Shown here: piece by piece, positions 33,880-41,472 of the stretch
Layout of the letters: every line of letters begins with the position of its first letter
Numbering within the stretch: the first letter of the stretch is position 1
From: an uncultured Dokdonia sp.
GTDB taxonomy: Bacteria > Bacteroidota > Bacteroidia > Flavobacteriales > Flavobacteriaceae
Direction: 5' to 3'
NCBI RefSeq assembly: GCF_947492535.1
Contig: NZ_CANLNH010000001.1
Span: 1-64,000 of the forward strand
Length of the DNA: 64,000 bases
Made by a program: the position numbers and the translations under genes
Notes under the pieces: model-generated
Told to the model about the DNA's origin: nothing
Databases searched by the model: none
Seen by the model: only the letters and a program-made list of their open reading frames with translations

Positions 33880-35366
33880 ACTTTGGAGGTTAATGATTTA
33901 AAGAATACAAATCCAAAACCTATAAAAAGCATAAAGTGAAAAGGGAATAATCCAAAATCACCTCCTTGATCTCCTACAATAAAAGCACTGTACATTCCAA
34001 AAGCAAAATACAACATAAGGGCTCCTTCGATAAAAATATTTAAGGAGACTTTTTTCTTAAGATATTTATTGCCTTTCCAATTATCTTTAAGGTTATTTAT
34101 ATTAAACTTTGGAGTACGTATAAAATCACTTCGTTTTCCAATATGCCCTTCAATAACAGCAATAGAATTGTGTAGTGAGAAGCCCATGGCAATACTAAAG
34201 AAGGTGAAAAACATACCTATATATCGTATAAATTGCTTGAAGCCGCCGCCATATATATTCTTAAACATATACCAATAGCATATAAAGAAAATCACTGTGC
34301 TCATCACAAAGAAACTCATGACTACAAAGTAGGTTTTAAGATGTCCATATTCATTTTTGATATAGAGCATAGGAATACTTAATAACCCTACAATAAGCAC
34401 ATTTAAAAACATGGTGCTATTGAGTAAGTGTAATATTCCGTGAAATTTAGTCTTTGTAGACAAGCTTTTGCTTTTAACTACTTTGGAAGCCATTTTCTGA
34501 AAATTTTCGGCCCCTCCTTTATTCCATCTAAATTGCTGTGAGCGTGCAGCGCTAATCACAACAGGCAATTCTGCAGGTGTTTCAACATCTTCAAGATATT
34601 TAAACTTCCAGTTTTTAAGCTGTGCTCTATAACTTAAATCAAGATCTTCAGTGAGGGTGTCTCCTTCCCAATTTCCTGCATCAATGATACATTGTTTACG
34701 CCATAGTCCTGCGGTACCATTAAAGTTAATGAAATGCCCTTTGCTGTTTCTTCCTACTTGTTCTAATGTAAAATGTGCGTCAAGGGCAAAAGCTTGTACT
34801 TTTGTAAGTAGAGAGTAATCTCTATTGATGTGTCCCCATCGTGTTTGTACAACACCAATATTGCGATCTATAAAGTAAGGAACGGTACGTTGTAACCAAT
34901 TAGGTTCTGGAAGGAAATCAGCATCAAAAATGGCAATAAATTCTCCTTTAGCATCTATAAGACCTTCTTTAAGAGCACCTGCTTTAAATCCGGATCTATC
35001 TTTACGCGTTACATGCTTTATGTCGAGTCCCGTTTTTTGTAATCGCTCTATATGCTTTTTTGTAGACTGTAAAGACTCGTCGGTACTATCATCTAGTACT
35101 TGAATTTCTAATTTGTCTTCTGGATATTCTAGTAATGCGATATTATCTAGTAATCGCTCCATCACATACAGTTCATTATATACAGGAAGTTGTATGGTCA
35201 CATAAGGTACTTGCTCTGGATCAGATAAGTCAAATTTTGGGGCATCATCCTTTTTACGTTGTGCCCGCAAATAATTAAATAACAAATTAAGTTGCGATAG
35301 GCTATATGCAAATATGATGAGTAGTGAAATGGTGTAAATCGTAATGATTATGAGTTCTAACAGCAT
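33876..35366 (-). CDS. Processive-type GT2 glycosyltransferase, cellulose/mannan synthase-like
   Basis: 496 residues. A membrane helix at the N-terminus, then a GT-A domain (QLPVYNE, VLDDSTDES, FDADFLPEP), the acceptor motif TEDLDLSYRA and QQFRW (Q--RW, about residue 280), followed by about four to five C-terminal helices. The D, D, D, QxxRW pattern marks processive beta-glycan synthases such as CslA glucomannan synthase, though single-addition members exist. It sits in the inner membrane with a cytosolic active site. It overlaps both neighbours, by 1 base upstream and 4 bases downstream. No PilZ domain is present. The product may be an exopolysaccharide or a glycolipid head group. Confidence 0.87.
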   Translation of the reverse strand: MLLELIIITIYTISLLIIFAYSLSQLNLLFNYLRAQRKKDDAPKFDLSDPEQVPYVTIQLPVYNELYVMERLLDNIALLEYPEDKLEIQVLDDSTDESLQSTKKHIERLQKTGLDIKHVTRKDRSGFKAGALKEGLIDAKGEFIAIFDADFLPEPNWLQRTVPYFIDRNIGVVQTRWGHINRDYSLLTKVQAFALDAHFTLEQVGRNSKGHFINFNGTAGLWRKQCIIDAGNWEGDTLTEDLDLSYRAQLKNWKFKYLEDVETPAELPVVISAARSQQFRWNKGGAENFQKMASKVVKSKSLSTKTKFHGILHLLNSTMFLNVLIVGLLSIPMLYIKNEYGHLKTYFVVMSFFVMSTVIFFICYWYMFKNIYGGGFKQFIRYIGMFFTFFSIAMGFSLHNSIAVIEGHIGKRSDFIRTPKFNINNLKDNWKGNKYLKKKVSLNIFIEGALMLYFAFGMYSAFIVGDQGGDFGLFPFHFMLFIGFGFVFFKSLTSKV

Positions 35367-36058
35367 TATTTAAAACTATATTTAAATATCCAACTTAAAA
35401 TTTTTATGCCAGCAAAGATAGCACCTTTTACTGTTCCAGAAACCTTAGAAACTCCAATACGATTACGGTATTTTACTGGGATTTCTGTGTATTTCATTTT
35501 CTTCTTTAAAACCTTAAGTTGCATTTCTACCGTCCAACCGTAGGTTTTATCTTCCATCTCTAATTTGAGTAAGCTGGAGTACTTCATCGCTCTAAAAGGC
35601 CCTAAATCAGTAAAGCGAGCTCTAAAAAAGAGACGCATTAGGGTCGTTGCTAACCAATTTCCAAATATTTGAGGGATCGTCATGGATCCGCTTTCGCGAA
35701 AGCGTTTATCTCTCGCTCCAATCACCATATCACATCCATCCTCAATAATAGGTGTAATAAGCAAAGGTAACTGTTCAGGATAATCACTATAATCGCCATC
35801 TAAAAAGACAATAATATCTGTCTTATCTTTTGAGTTGGCAACATATTCCATTCCTTTTAAACAAGCATTTCCATATCCAGGGGTGTCTTCTCTCAATACC
35901 GTTGCTCCTGCTTTCTTAGCAACGTCATCTGTTTGATCTGTAGATGCATTACTTACAACAATCACTTCTTGTACACTCTCTGGAATATCTTTAATGACTA
36001 GACCTATTGAATCTTGCTCATTATAAGCGGGAATAATAACTTTGATGATGGGATTCAT
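35366..36058 (-). CDS. GT2 glycosyltransferase, polyprenyl-phosphate sugar synthase-like
   Basis: 230 residues, no membrane domain. The GT-A motifs are VIIPAYNEQDSIG, VSNASTDQTDDVA and FLDGDYSDYPEQLP (Asp pair at about 86-88), with a C-terminal KYRNRIGVSKVSGTVKG like DPM1-type enzymes. It probably makes a polyprenyl-phosphate hexose that feeds the downstream GT-C enzyme. It is the second gene of a minus-strand operon, 14 bases after the YwqK-like gene. An iterated palindrome encodes KRFRESG. Confidence 0.87.
   Translation of the reverse strand: MNPIIKVIIPAYNEQDSIGLVIKDIPESVQEVIVVSNASTDQTDDVAKKAGATVLREDTPGYGNACLKGMEYVANSKDKTDIIVFLDGDYSDYPEQLPLLITPIIEDGCDMVIGARDKRFRESGSMTIPQIFGNWLATTLMRLFFRARFTDLGPFRAMKYSSLLKLEMEDKTYGWTVEMQLKVLKKKMKYTEIPVKYRNRIGVSKVSGTVKGAIFAGIKILSWIFKYSFK
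35692..35701. repeat. Iterated palindrome copy 12 (FRE frame)
   Basis: Core of CCGCTTTCGCGAAAGCG. Encodes KRFRESG in the GT2 gene. Confidence 0.9.
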
Positions 36059-36072
36059 AGTCGGTGTCAGAT

Positions 36073-36555
36073 CTAGTACATCTTTACATCAGGGTTATCA
36101 CGCCTAAAACTTCTAATGCTGGTCCACATGCCTTCATACATGTCATGTATATATTTTTCTACCTTTATTAGTTTGTTTTTCTGATATATTAAGCTAAATC
36201 CGTTTTTCTTATTATTTTGGTATTGTGTTTTACGTTTTTCTTGGGTTGCAAGATCGTAAAAAATCCACCAATTCTCAGCGATTCCATTTTTATAATGCCC
36301 TTCTCTCTCTAAAGAGCCGTTTTTACTGTAATAATACCAGTATTCTGTTTTCTTATTTTCTTTGTAATGACCTCTTGAAGCAATTTTTCCATTTTCATGA
36401 TAGTAATACCAATAACTAGTTTTATCACTACCCATAACCCAGCCTTCTGCTTTGAGGTTGCCATTGGTGTGATATTCTTTAGTATACATACGTACCGCTC
36501 CTTCATCTGTGGAGGGTGAGATCCATAAAAGTAACACGAGTAAATATAATGTCAT
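36073..36555 (-). CDS. YwqK-like MORN-variant repeat protein, secreted
   Basis: 160 residues, beginning with a hydrophobic signal (MTLYLLVLLLWIS). Repeats of about 23 residues follow with the pattern YH-NG-----G------(T/E)-WYYY: YHTNGNLKAEGW, YYHENGKIASRGHYKEN, YYSKNGSLEREGHYKNG. These are MORN_2 repeats as in proteins annotated YwqK family antitoxin. That label does not imply a toxin partner, and none is seen. It is the first gene of the glycosyltransferase operon, 14 bases before the GT2 gene. Function in the periplasm unknown. Confidence 0.75.
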   Translation of the reverse strand: MTLYLLVLLLWISPSTDEGAVRMYTKEYHTNGNLKAEGWVMGSDKTSYWYYYHENGKIASRGHYKENKKTEYWYYYSKNGSLEREGHYKNGIAENWWIFYDLATQEKRKTQYQNNKKNGFSLIYQKNKLIKVEKYIHDMYEGMWTSIRSFRRDNPDVKMY

Positions 36556-36713
36556 GATGATGTCGTTAGGATTGCTTAGACGTAACTATTTTACAAGGCT
36601 AACAGAAAATTATTTTTTTTGTAGCGATAGTACATCAACAAAAGAATAGATCGTCTTGAAGAAAGTATGAGAAAGTGAATAGTGATGCTTATTTTTACCT
36701 AAAGTAATACACT

Positions 36714-37832
36714 ATGAATTTAAGTTATTGGGAATATACATCATGGTTATCTAATATTGATTATACTATTGTAGGTAGTGGTATTGTAGGATTAAATTGT
36801 GCATTACGCTTACGCGAAAAGTTCCCAGGTGCGCGTATTCTCATTCTAGAAAAAGGCATGTTGCCGCAAGGCGCGAGTACTAAAAATGCAGGATTTGCTT
36901 GTTTTGGAAGCCTATCGGAAATCCTTGACGATCTTCATTCACATTCTGAAGAAGAGGTGGTGTCTCTCATTAAGCAGCGTATTGATGGATTAAACCTATT
37001 AAGAACTACATTGGGCGATGATGCTATAGATTATCAAGAGCTAGGAGGGTATGAGCTTTTTACAAAAGAAGATGAAACCTTGTATGAACATTGCTTACAA
37101 CATATAGATCGTATAAATGAATTACTATATCCTATTTTTAAAGCCCCAGTGTATAGTACAAAAGATAATGTGTTTGGATTTGATCATATTCAAGACCGCT
37201 ATATCTACAATGCCTTTGAAGGGCAAATTGATACAGGCGCTATGATGGAAAGTTTATTACAACTCGCTATTCAAAAAGGGATTAAAATCATGAATGGTGT
37301 AACCGTAGATGCTTTTGAAGAAAAAGGAAATATGGTTATGATTAGTACAAATAGATTTTCTCTGGAAAGCAAACAATTATTAATAGCGACCAATGGTTTT
37401 GCGTCCCAATTAGGATTACAAGAAGTAAAACCTGCAAGAGCACAGGTATTGATTACAAAACCAATTCCTGATTTGAACATAAAAGGAACATTTCATTTAG
37501 ATAAAGGGTATTATTATTTTAGAAATATAGATAACCGTATTCTTTTTGGAGGTGGACGTAATCTGGATTTTGCTACCGAAGAAACGACAGATTTAGGGCA
37601 GACAGCTTTAGTTCAAAATGAATTGGAGCGTTTATTAAAAGATGTTATTTTACCAGGAATTCCTTTTGAAATAGACAGGCGATGGAGTGGAATTATGGGT
37701 GTAGGAACTCAAAAGAAGCCAATCGTTAAGAAACTCTCTCATAGCATACACGCAGGCGTCCGCTTAGGTGGAATGGGAGTTGCCATAGGTAGTCAGGTAG
37801 GTAGAGACTTGGCAGATTTGATAGAAGGATGA
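36714..37832 (+). CDS. DadA/glycine-oxidase-like FAD-dependent oxidoreductase
   Basis: 372 residues. The FAD-binding Rossmann motif is YTIVGSGIVGLNCALRLRE (about 17-35), followed by the adenine-ribose Glu in ILILEKG. The middle resembles the D-amino-acid oxidase fold (DAO family), and the C-terminal GGMGVAIGSQVGRDLADLIEG closes the FAD site. It likely oxidises an amine or amino acid; the substrate is unknown. It stands alone. The last 12 codons are duplicated 140 bases downstream in an otherwise missing second copy (37934-37972). Confidence 0.85.
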   Translation: MNLSYWEYTSWLSNIDYTIVGSGIVGLNCALRLREKFPGARILILEKGMLPQGASTKNAGFACFGSLSEILDDLHSHSEEEVVSLIKQRIDGLNLLRTTLGDDAIDYQELGGYELFTKEDETLYEHCLQHIDRINELLYPIFKAPVYSTKDNVFGFDHIQDRYIYNAFEGQIDTGAMMESLLQLAIQKGIKIMNGVTVDAFEEKGNMVMISTNRFSLESKQLLIATNGFASQLGLQEVKPARAQVLITKPIPDLNIKGTFHLDKGYYYFRNIDNRILFGGGRNLDFATEETTDLGQTALVQNELERLLKDVILPGIPFEIDRRWSGIMGVGTQKKPIVKKLSHSIHAGVRLGGMGVAIGSQVGRDLADLIEG

Positions 37833-37923
37833 TTCCTTTATTTGTAAAACCCATTACGGGGTAGTTATTCTATTTATTTTGTAATTTTTGGATACAAAAT
37901 AAATAGAATTTTCTGTTACATTG
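37797..37923 (+). repeat. Direct repeat unit 1 (gene tail plus terminator)
   Basis: First unit of a 140-base-period tandem duplication. It covers the last 12 codons of the FAD oxidoreductase, about 85 bases of 3' region with CCCATTACGGGGTAG, and a hairpin. The matching unit is at 37937-38063. Confidence 0.8.
37868..37908. terminator. Terminator-like hairpin after the FAD oxidoreductase
   Basis: TTCTATTTATTTTGTA (37868-37883) pairs perfectly with TACAAAATAAATAGAA (37893-37908), 9-base loop. AT-only stem with T-tracts on both strands. Confidence 0.6.
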
Positions 37924-37933
37924 TTCTTTAAAT

Positions 37934-37972
37934 CAAGTAGGTAGAGACTTGGCAGATTTGGTAGAGGGATGA
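37934..37972 (+). pseudogene. 3' remnant of a second FAD oxidoreductase copy
   Basis: Reads QVGRDLADLVEG then stop, in frame, against QVGRDLADLIEG at the true gene end. No start codon or upstream homology precedes it. It looks like the tail of a tandem duplicate whose body was deleted, or a short segmental duplication of the gene end. Confidence 0.75.
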
Positions 37973-38063
37973 TACTAGTTTTTACACAGCCCATTGTGGG
38001 GTGGTTGTTCTTTTGTTTTTGTAATTTTTTGAGAACAAAAAGAAAAGAACTTTCCGTTATGTA
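37937..38063 (+). repeat. Direct repeat unit 2
   Basis: Second copy of the unit at 37797. The first 37 bases differ at two positions (I to V and a synonymous G change); the non-coding part is more diverged (CCCATTGTGGGGTGG) but keeps its hairpin. Confidence 0.8.
38007..38050. terminator. Terminator-like hairpin of repeat unit 2
   Basis: GTTCTTTTGTTTTTGT (38007-38022) pairs with ACAAAAAGAAAAGAAC (38035-38050) with one mismatch. Its sequence differs from unit 1 but pairing is preserved, suggesting selection on structure. Confidence 0.55.
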
Positions 38064-38152
38064 CATATTTTAAAAAAGAAGCTTTTGCGCTTTTTTAGAA
38101 ATTACTTTCCGTTATCTTGGTTTCGGATTCAAATGATAAATATTTAGACATA

Positions 38153-38602
38153 ATGAAATTGTTATTTATTGTATTAATACTAATAAATATTCCAGTATTC
38201 GCTCAAGATGGTTCTGATATTTGGTATGTTAATTCAGAAAATATTGATAATGGTATTATTGGAAAAGTTTGTCATATAGATGTTTACTCAAAATCATTTA
38301 TGGGTCGAGCTATTGATACTATAGAAATAAATGTTAAAGGAAAAAAAGTTAAGTTTATTGAGCATAGAGTTGATAATGGCTATAATAACTGGCTCAGAGA
38401 CCAATATTTAATCGCTTTACCGATATACAGGAATTCTTCTATGCGATTGATTTCTTCTAAAATTGATAGTTTAGACTCTAAAAAAATATATGTAACAAGT
38501 GTCGTAGGTTATTATAGGTATGATAATCCACTAGATACTATCACAGTTATTAATCATGATTATTTAAGAAAAAACGTAGCTGCTATTTTGTTAAAAAACT
38601 AG
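38153..38602 (+). CDS. Hypothetical secreted protein
   Basis: 149 residues from ATG at 38153, chosen because it opens a signal peptide (MKLLFIVLILINIPVFAQ); an in-frame ATG at 38117 would add 12 polar residues. The mature part is small, beta-rich by appearance and contains a single Cys (GKVCHIDVYS). I do not recognise a family. It lies 18 bases before the GreA-like gene and has a more AT-rich composition than its neighbours, which may mean recent acquisition or weak constraint. Likely periplasmic. Confidence 0.65.
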   Translation: MKLLFIVLILINIPVFAQDGSDIWYVNSENIDNGIIGKVCHIDVYSKSFMGRAIDTIEINVKGKKVKFIEHRVDNGYNNWLRDQYLIALPIYRNSSMRLISSKIDSLDSKKIYVTSVVGYYRYDNPLDTITVINHDYLRKNVAAILLKN

Positions 38603-38620
38603 TTGTTATTTTAAAAATCT

Positions 38621-39079
38621 ATGAAAAAACAAGCATTAAAAGAAGAGCTATTTAAACATTGTCAATCTCAACTGGGATTACGCCGTGCTGCGGTAGATAA
38701 TATATTAAAAAATGTGGCGCTATCTCTTAAAGAAGAAACCAAAAGCTCTGCAGGAGATAAGCATGAAACAGGAAGAGCAATGCTTCAGCTAGAAAGAGAA
38801 AATGCAGGAAAGCAATTGGCTGAAATAGAAAAGCTAGAAGCAATTCTCCATCGTATATCTACGGCTATTTCTTCTGGACCTGTGCATTTGGGGAGTGTTG
38901 TGCATACAAGTCAAGCAAATTACTTTATAAGTATTCCTGTAGGAGAAATTAAAACAGAAGCAGGTGTCTTTTATGCTATTGGCGTAGGATCTCCTATTGG
39001 AAAACTGTTACTAGGAAAACAGGAAGGTGATGAAGTACGCTTTCGCGAAAGCGTATTTAAGATTAACACCATTTACTAA
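38621..39079 (+). CDS. GreA/GreB C-terminal-domain-like protein with coiled-coil N-terminus
   Basis: 152 residues. The N-terminal half (about 1-80) is charged and helical, like an antiparallel coiled coil, with ETGRAMLQLERENAGKQLAEI in its second helix. The C-terminal half (about 85-150) resembles the FKBP-like domain of GreA/GreB (VGSPIGKLLLGKQEGDEVRF). Real GreA proteins rescue stalled RNA polymerase using acidic residues at the coiled-coil tip; whether this one does is unclear. Bacteroidota homologues are sometimes mislabelled as 3-oxoacyl-ACP synthase. An iterated palindrome encodes RFRESVF near the C-terminus. Confidence 0.75.
   Translation: MKKQALKEELFKHCQSQLGLRRAAVDNILKNVALSLKEETKSSAGDKHETGRAMLQLERENAGKQLAEIEKLEAILHRISTAISSGPVHLGSVVHTSQANYFISIPVGEIKTEAGVFYAIGVGSPIGKLLLGKQEGDEVRFRESVFKINTIY
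39041..39050. repeat. Iterated palindrome copy 13 (FRE frame)
   Basis: Core of CGCTTTCGCGAAAGCG. Encodes VRFRESVF in the GreA-like gene. Confidence 0.9.
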
Positions 39080-39087
39080 ATAGCTAA

Positions 39088-39121
39088 AAGGTGTCTCCAA
39101 TGCATCTTATGGAAACACCTT
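39088..39121. terminator. Bidirectional terminator between convergent genes
   Basis: AAGGTGT-C-TCCA (39088-39099) pairs with TGGA-A-ACACCTT (39110-39121), one internal mismatch. It serves the GreA-like gene and the beta-propeller gene. Confidence 0.6.
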
Positions 39122-39145
39122 ACCTTTTAAAAATAAGAATAGCTA

Positions 39146-40360
39146 TTATTCTTTAATCACTTTTATAGTATTACTTCGCTGATTGAGACCTATGATTTTG
39201 GCAAAATAGATTCCTGATGAAAGTGTTGACATATCAATGACTGTGGTGTTTTCTTGTGATACAATAAGTTCACCTAATACGCTATATACGTTTACTTTTG
39301 CAATCTCTGAAGTATCTGGAGATTGTATCATCAGTTGATCTTGAACAGGGTTTGGAAATACAGAAAATGAAGCTAGATTTTCTTCTTCAGTAGATAAAGA
39401 TCCCGCATTAAGAACACTCACACCTTCAAAAGTTCCAAACCATATATTTCCTTCATCATCAGCTTCAATACCTCTTATGCCATTGCTTAGGAGTCCATCG
39501 CTTTGATCTACTACTAACCAGTCTGTACCATCAAATCGTGATGCACCAAAACTTCCTCCAAACCACACATTTCCATCATTGTCTTCAGCAATTTCTCTTA
39601 TGTTATTTGAAGCGAGTCCGTCTACAGTTGTAAATATGGTGAAAGAGTCTCCATCAAAGCGTGTCAAACCTGTATCACTAAAACCTGAACTAAACCAGAT
39701 ATCTCCGTTTTGGTCTTGAAAAACTCTGCTAAGTTCATCTGAAGCAAGTCCGTTTTGTGCTGTAATGCTTGTAAATGTTGTACCATCAAATCTGACAGCA
39801 CCTTTGTCTGCAGTGCTAAACCAAATATCACCGTTGGTAGCTTGGATAACAGATGTGAGTAAATTAGATGATAACCCATCTTCTATAGTGTAATTTGTAA
39901 ACGTTGTTCCATCAAACATAGAGGCGCCATCACCTGTGGCAAACCAGATGTTACCATCCGTATCTTCTATAATATCTTCTACATTTGAACCTACTAATCC
40001 ATCTGCTGTAGAAAATTGTGTCCAAGTTGTCCCATCAAACATGCTTACTCCATCGTCTCCAAAAAAAGGAACACTCCCAAACCAATAATTTCCATTGCTA
40101 TCTTGAAAGCAAGAAACCATGGTGTTACTATGTGGCCCATCGTCTATACCAAATTGTGTCCAAGTTATCCCGTCAAATCTAGCAATTCCAGGATTGTCAG
40201 GGTCAGTCCATCCAACACACCAAATGTCTCCATTAGTATCTTGAATGACTTCATATATAATGCCTGGAATTACACCATCTACTACAGTGTAATTAGTAAA
40301 TGTTTGGCTGTAACCTATATAGTTTATTAATAAGGTGATTAAAAATAATTGTTTTTTCAT
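39146..40360 (-). CDS. Secreted two-component-regulator-type beta-propeller with T9SS sorting domain
   Basis: 404 residues from Met at 40360 (MKKQLFLITLLINYIGYSQ, a signal peptide); an upstream Met at 40381 is less likely. About seven repeats of roughly 45 residues carry Reg_prop blades (QDTNGDIWCVGW, EDTDGNIWFATGDG, EDNDGNVWFGGSFG), each followed by FDG-(T/D)-(W/F). The C-terminal 70-80 residues are a type A T9SS sorting domain (FSVFPNPVQDQLMI ... NTIKVIKE), so the protein is probably exported across the outer membrane and attached to the surface. Unlike hybrid sensor proteins with these blades, it has no kinase or DNA-binding domain. The ligand is unknown. Confidence 0.87.
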   Translation of the reverse strand: MKKQLFLITLLINYIGYSQTFTNYTVVDGVIPGIIYEVIQDTNGDIWCVGWTDPDNPGIARFDGITWTQFGIDDGPHSNTMVSCFQDSNGNYWFGSVPFFGDDGVSMFDGTTWTQFSTADGLVGSNVEDIIEDTDGNIWFATGDGASMFDGTTFTNYTIEDGLSSNLLTSVIQATNGDIWFSTADKGAVRFDGTTFTSITAQNGLASDELSRVFQDQNGDIWFSSGFSDTGLTRFDGDSFTIFTTVDGLASNNIREIAEDNDGNVWFGGSFGASRFDGTDWLVVDQSDGLLSNGIRGIEADDEGNIWFGTFEGVSVLNAGSLSTEEENLASFSVFPNPVQDQLMIQSPDTSEIAKVNVYSVLGELIVSQENTTVIDMSTLSSGIYFAKIIGLNQRSNTIKVIKE

Positions 40361-40500
40361 GTTGTTTTTTTTAGGTTTCAAAACAAATATCTCATAGCTT
40401 ATATAGAACGAAGTTCATTTTTATAAACATTTACGGAGCCCCGACAAAGAGCTATAGGTTCCCGATATATTTTTACAAAGACGTTTTAAAGTTAAAAATG

Positions 40501-40539
40501 GATCCGCATACTGTCCTCCTAAAAACATATATGCGGATC
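40501..40539. promoter_or_regulatory. 10-bp inverted repeat upstream of the beta-propeller gene
   Basis: GATCCGCATA (40501-40510) pairs with TATGCGGATC (40530-40539), 19-base loop. It is GC-richer than its surroundings. It could be a leader hairpin or a dimer-binding site. Confidence 0.45.
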
Positions 40540-40665
40540 TCCTAACAAACCAACTAAACACTCTTTTTTGTCATAAATAACGTTATTTTTCTATTTCAAT
40601 GTGTGTTCCTTGACTGTTTAGTTAGGCCAAAAGTAATTTGACCTTAGACAGATAAAAACAAGCAA

Positions 40666-40697
40666 TGAGGGAAGTGCCCTTTTGAGTGAGGGAAGTG
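40666..40697. promoter_or_regulatory. Two 11-bp direct repeats at 21-base period
   Basis: TGAGGGAAGTG occurs exactly at 40666-40676 and 40687-40697. The two-helical-turn spacing is that of regulators binding tandem sites on one DNA face. Confidence 0.5.
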
Positions 40698-40794
40698 TTT
40701 TCTGATGTATAATTTAAAATGAATGTGCTATAAATTATGTAGGATTTATATTTTGAAGTATTTTCACGCCAACTAATTAATTGTCAAAATTACA

Positions 40795-41472
40795 ATGAGC
40801 TATTATATTTTAATGGGGCTAGGTATTGCTGTTTTATTGGCCTTTTTTATTCATTATTTAATTAAGTTTATCAAACACAAATCTCTCTATCCTTTTATGC
40901 CGTTTAAATATAATTTTAGACGTCGAAGAGTCACTTTTGCAAAAACACTTGAATTATTATCAGATCGCAAAGCAAAAACGATTATAGAAACAGGGACTTC
41001 CAGAAAAGGATTATCAGCAACACGAGGTGATGGTGCAGGTACTTTTGTCTTTGGTAAATGGGCAATGCAAAACAATGCAAAATTGTTTTCGGTAGATATT
41101 GATAAAGATGCGGTTCAAGAATGTAAAGTAGAGGTAGAAAATCAAAATCTTCAAGATACTGTTACAGTTCTATTAGACGATTCCTTGAATTTTCTAGCTA
41201 ATTATAAAGATCAGGTAGATTTTTTATACTTAGATAGTTACGATTATTCAAGAACAGATACAGCCATTCAAATCGCAAGCCAAGAGCATCACTTAAAAGA
41301 ATTTAAAGCTATTGAATCCAGATTGCATAAAGACACTATTGTTCTTATAGATGATTGTGGATTGCCTGGAGGCGGAAAAGGAAAAACAGTAGTTTCTTAT
41401 ATGGAGCAAAAAGGATGGAAAATCTTAATAGATGCATATCAAATACTTTTAGTCCATAATGATAGTCTTTAG
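40795..41472 (+). CDS. Membrane-anchored class I SAM-dependent methyltransferase-like protein
   Basis: 225 residues. An N-terminal membrane helix (YYILMGLGIAVLLAFFIHYL) leads into a Rossmann-type domain. The SAM-binding region is around IIETGTSRKGLSATRGDG (about 64-81), the acidic strand end SVDIDKDA (about 100-107) and the later VDFLYLDSYDY. This resembles the Methyltransf_24 group that acts on sugars or small molecules. The catalytic domain is probably cytosolic. The last 24 bases overlap the convergent ABC transporter gene. The substrate is unknown. Confidence 0.75.
   Translation: MSYYILMGLGIAVLLAFFIHYLIKFIKHKSLYPFMPFKYNFRRRRVTFAKTLELLSDRKAKTIIETGTSRKGLSATRGDGAGTFVFGKWAMQNNAKLFSVDIDKDAVQECKVEVENQNLQDTVTVLLDDSLNFLANYKDQVDFLYLDSYDYSRTDTAIQIASQEHHLKEFKAIESRLHKDTIVLIDDCGLPGGGKGKTVVSYMEQKGWKILIDAYQILLVHNDSL

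Larger units (their letters stand above)
40361..40794. other. Divergent intergenic region with two candidate regulatory motifs
   Basis: 434 bases without a gene between the beta-propeller gene and the methyltransferase gene. It holds the inverted repeat at 40501-40539 and the direct repeats at 40666-40697, listed separately. Confidence 0.6.

Noticed and set aside
36073-36555. Antitoxin of a toxin-antitoxin pair, suggested by the usual YwqK family label
   Set aside because: It is a secreted repeat protein in a glycosyltransferase operon and no toxin-like neighbour exists.
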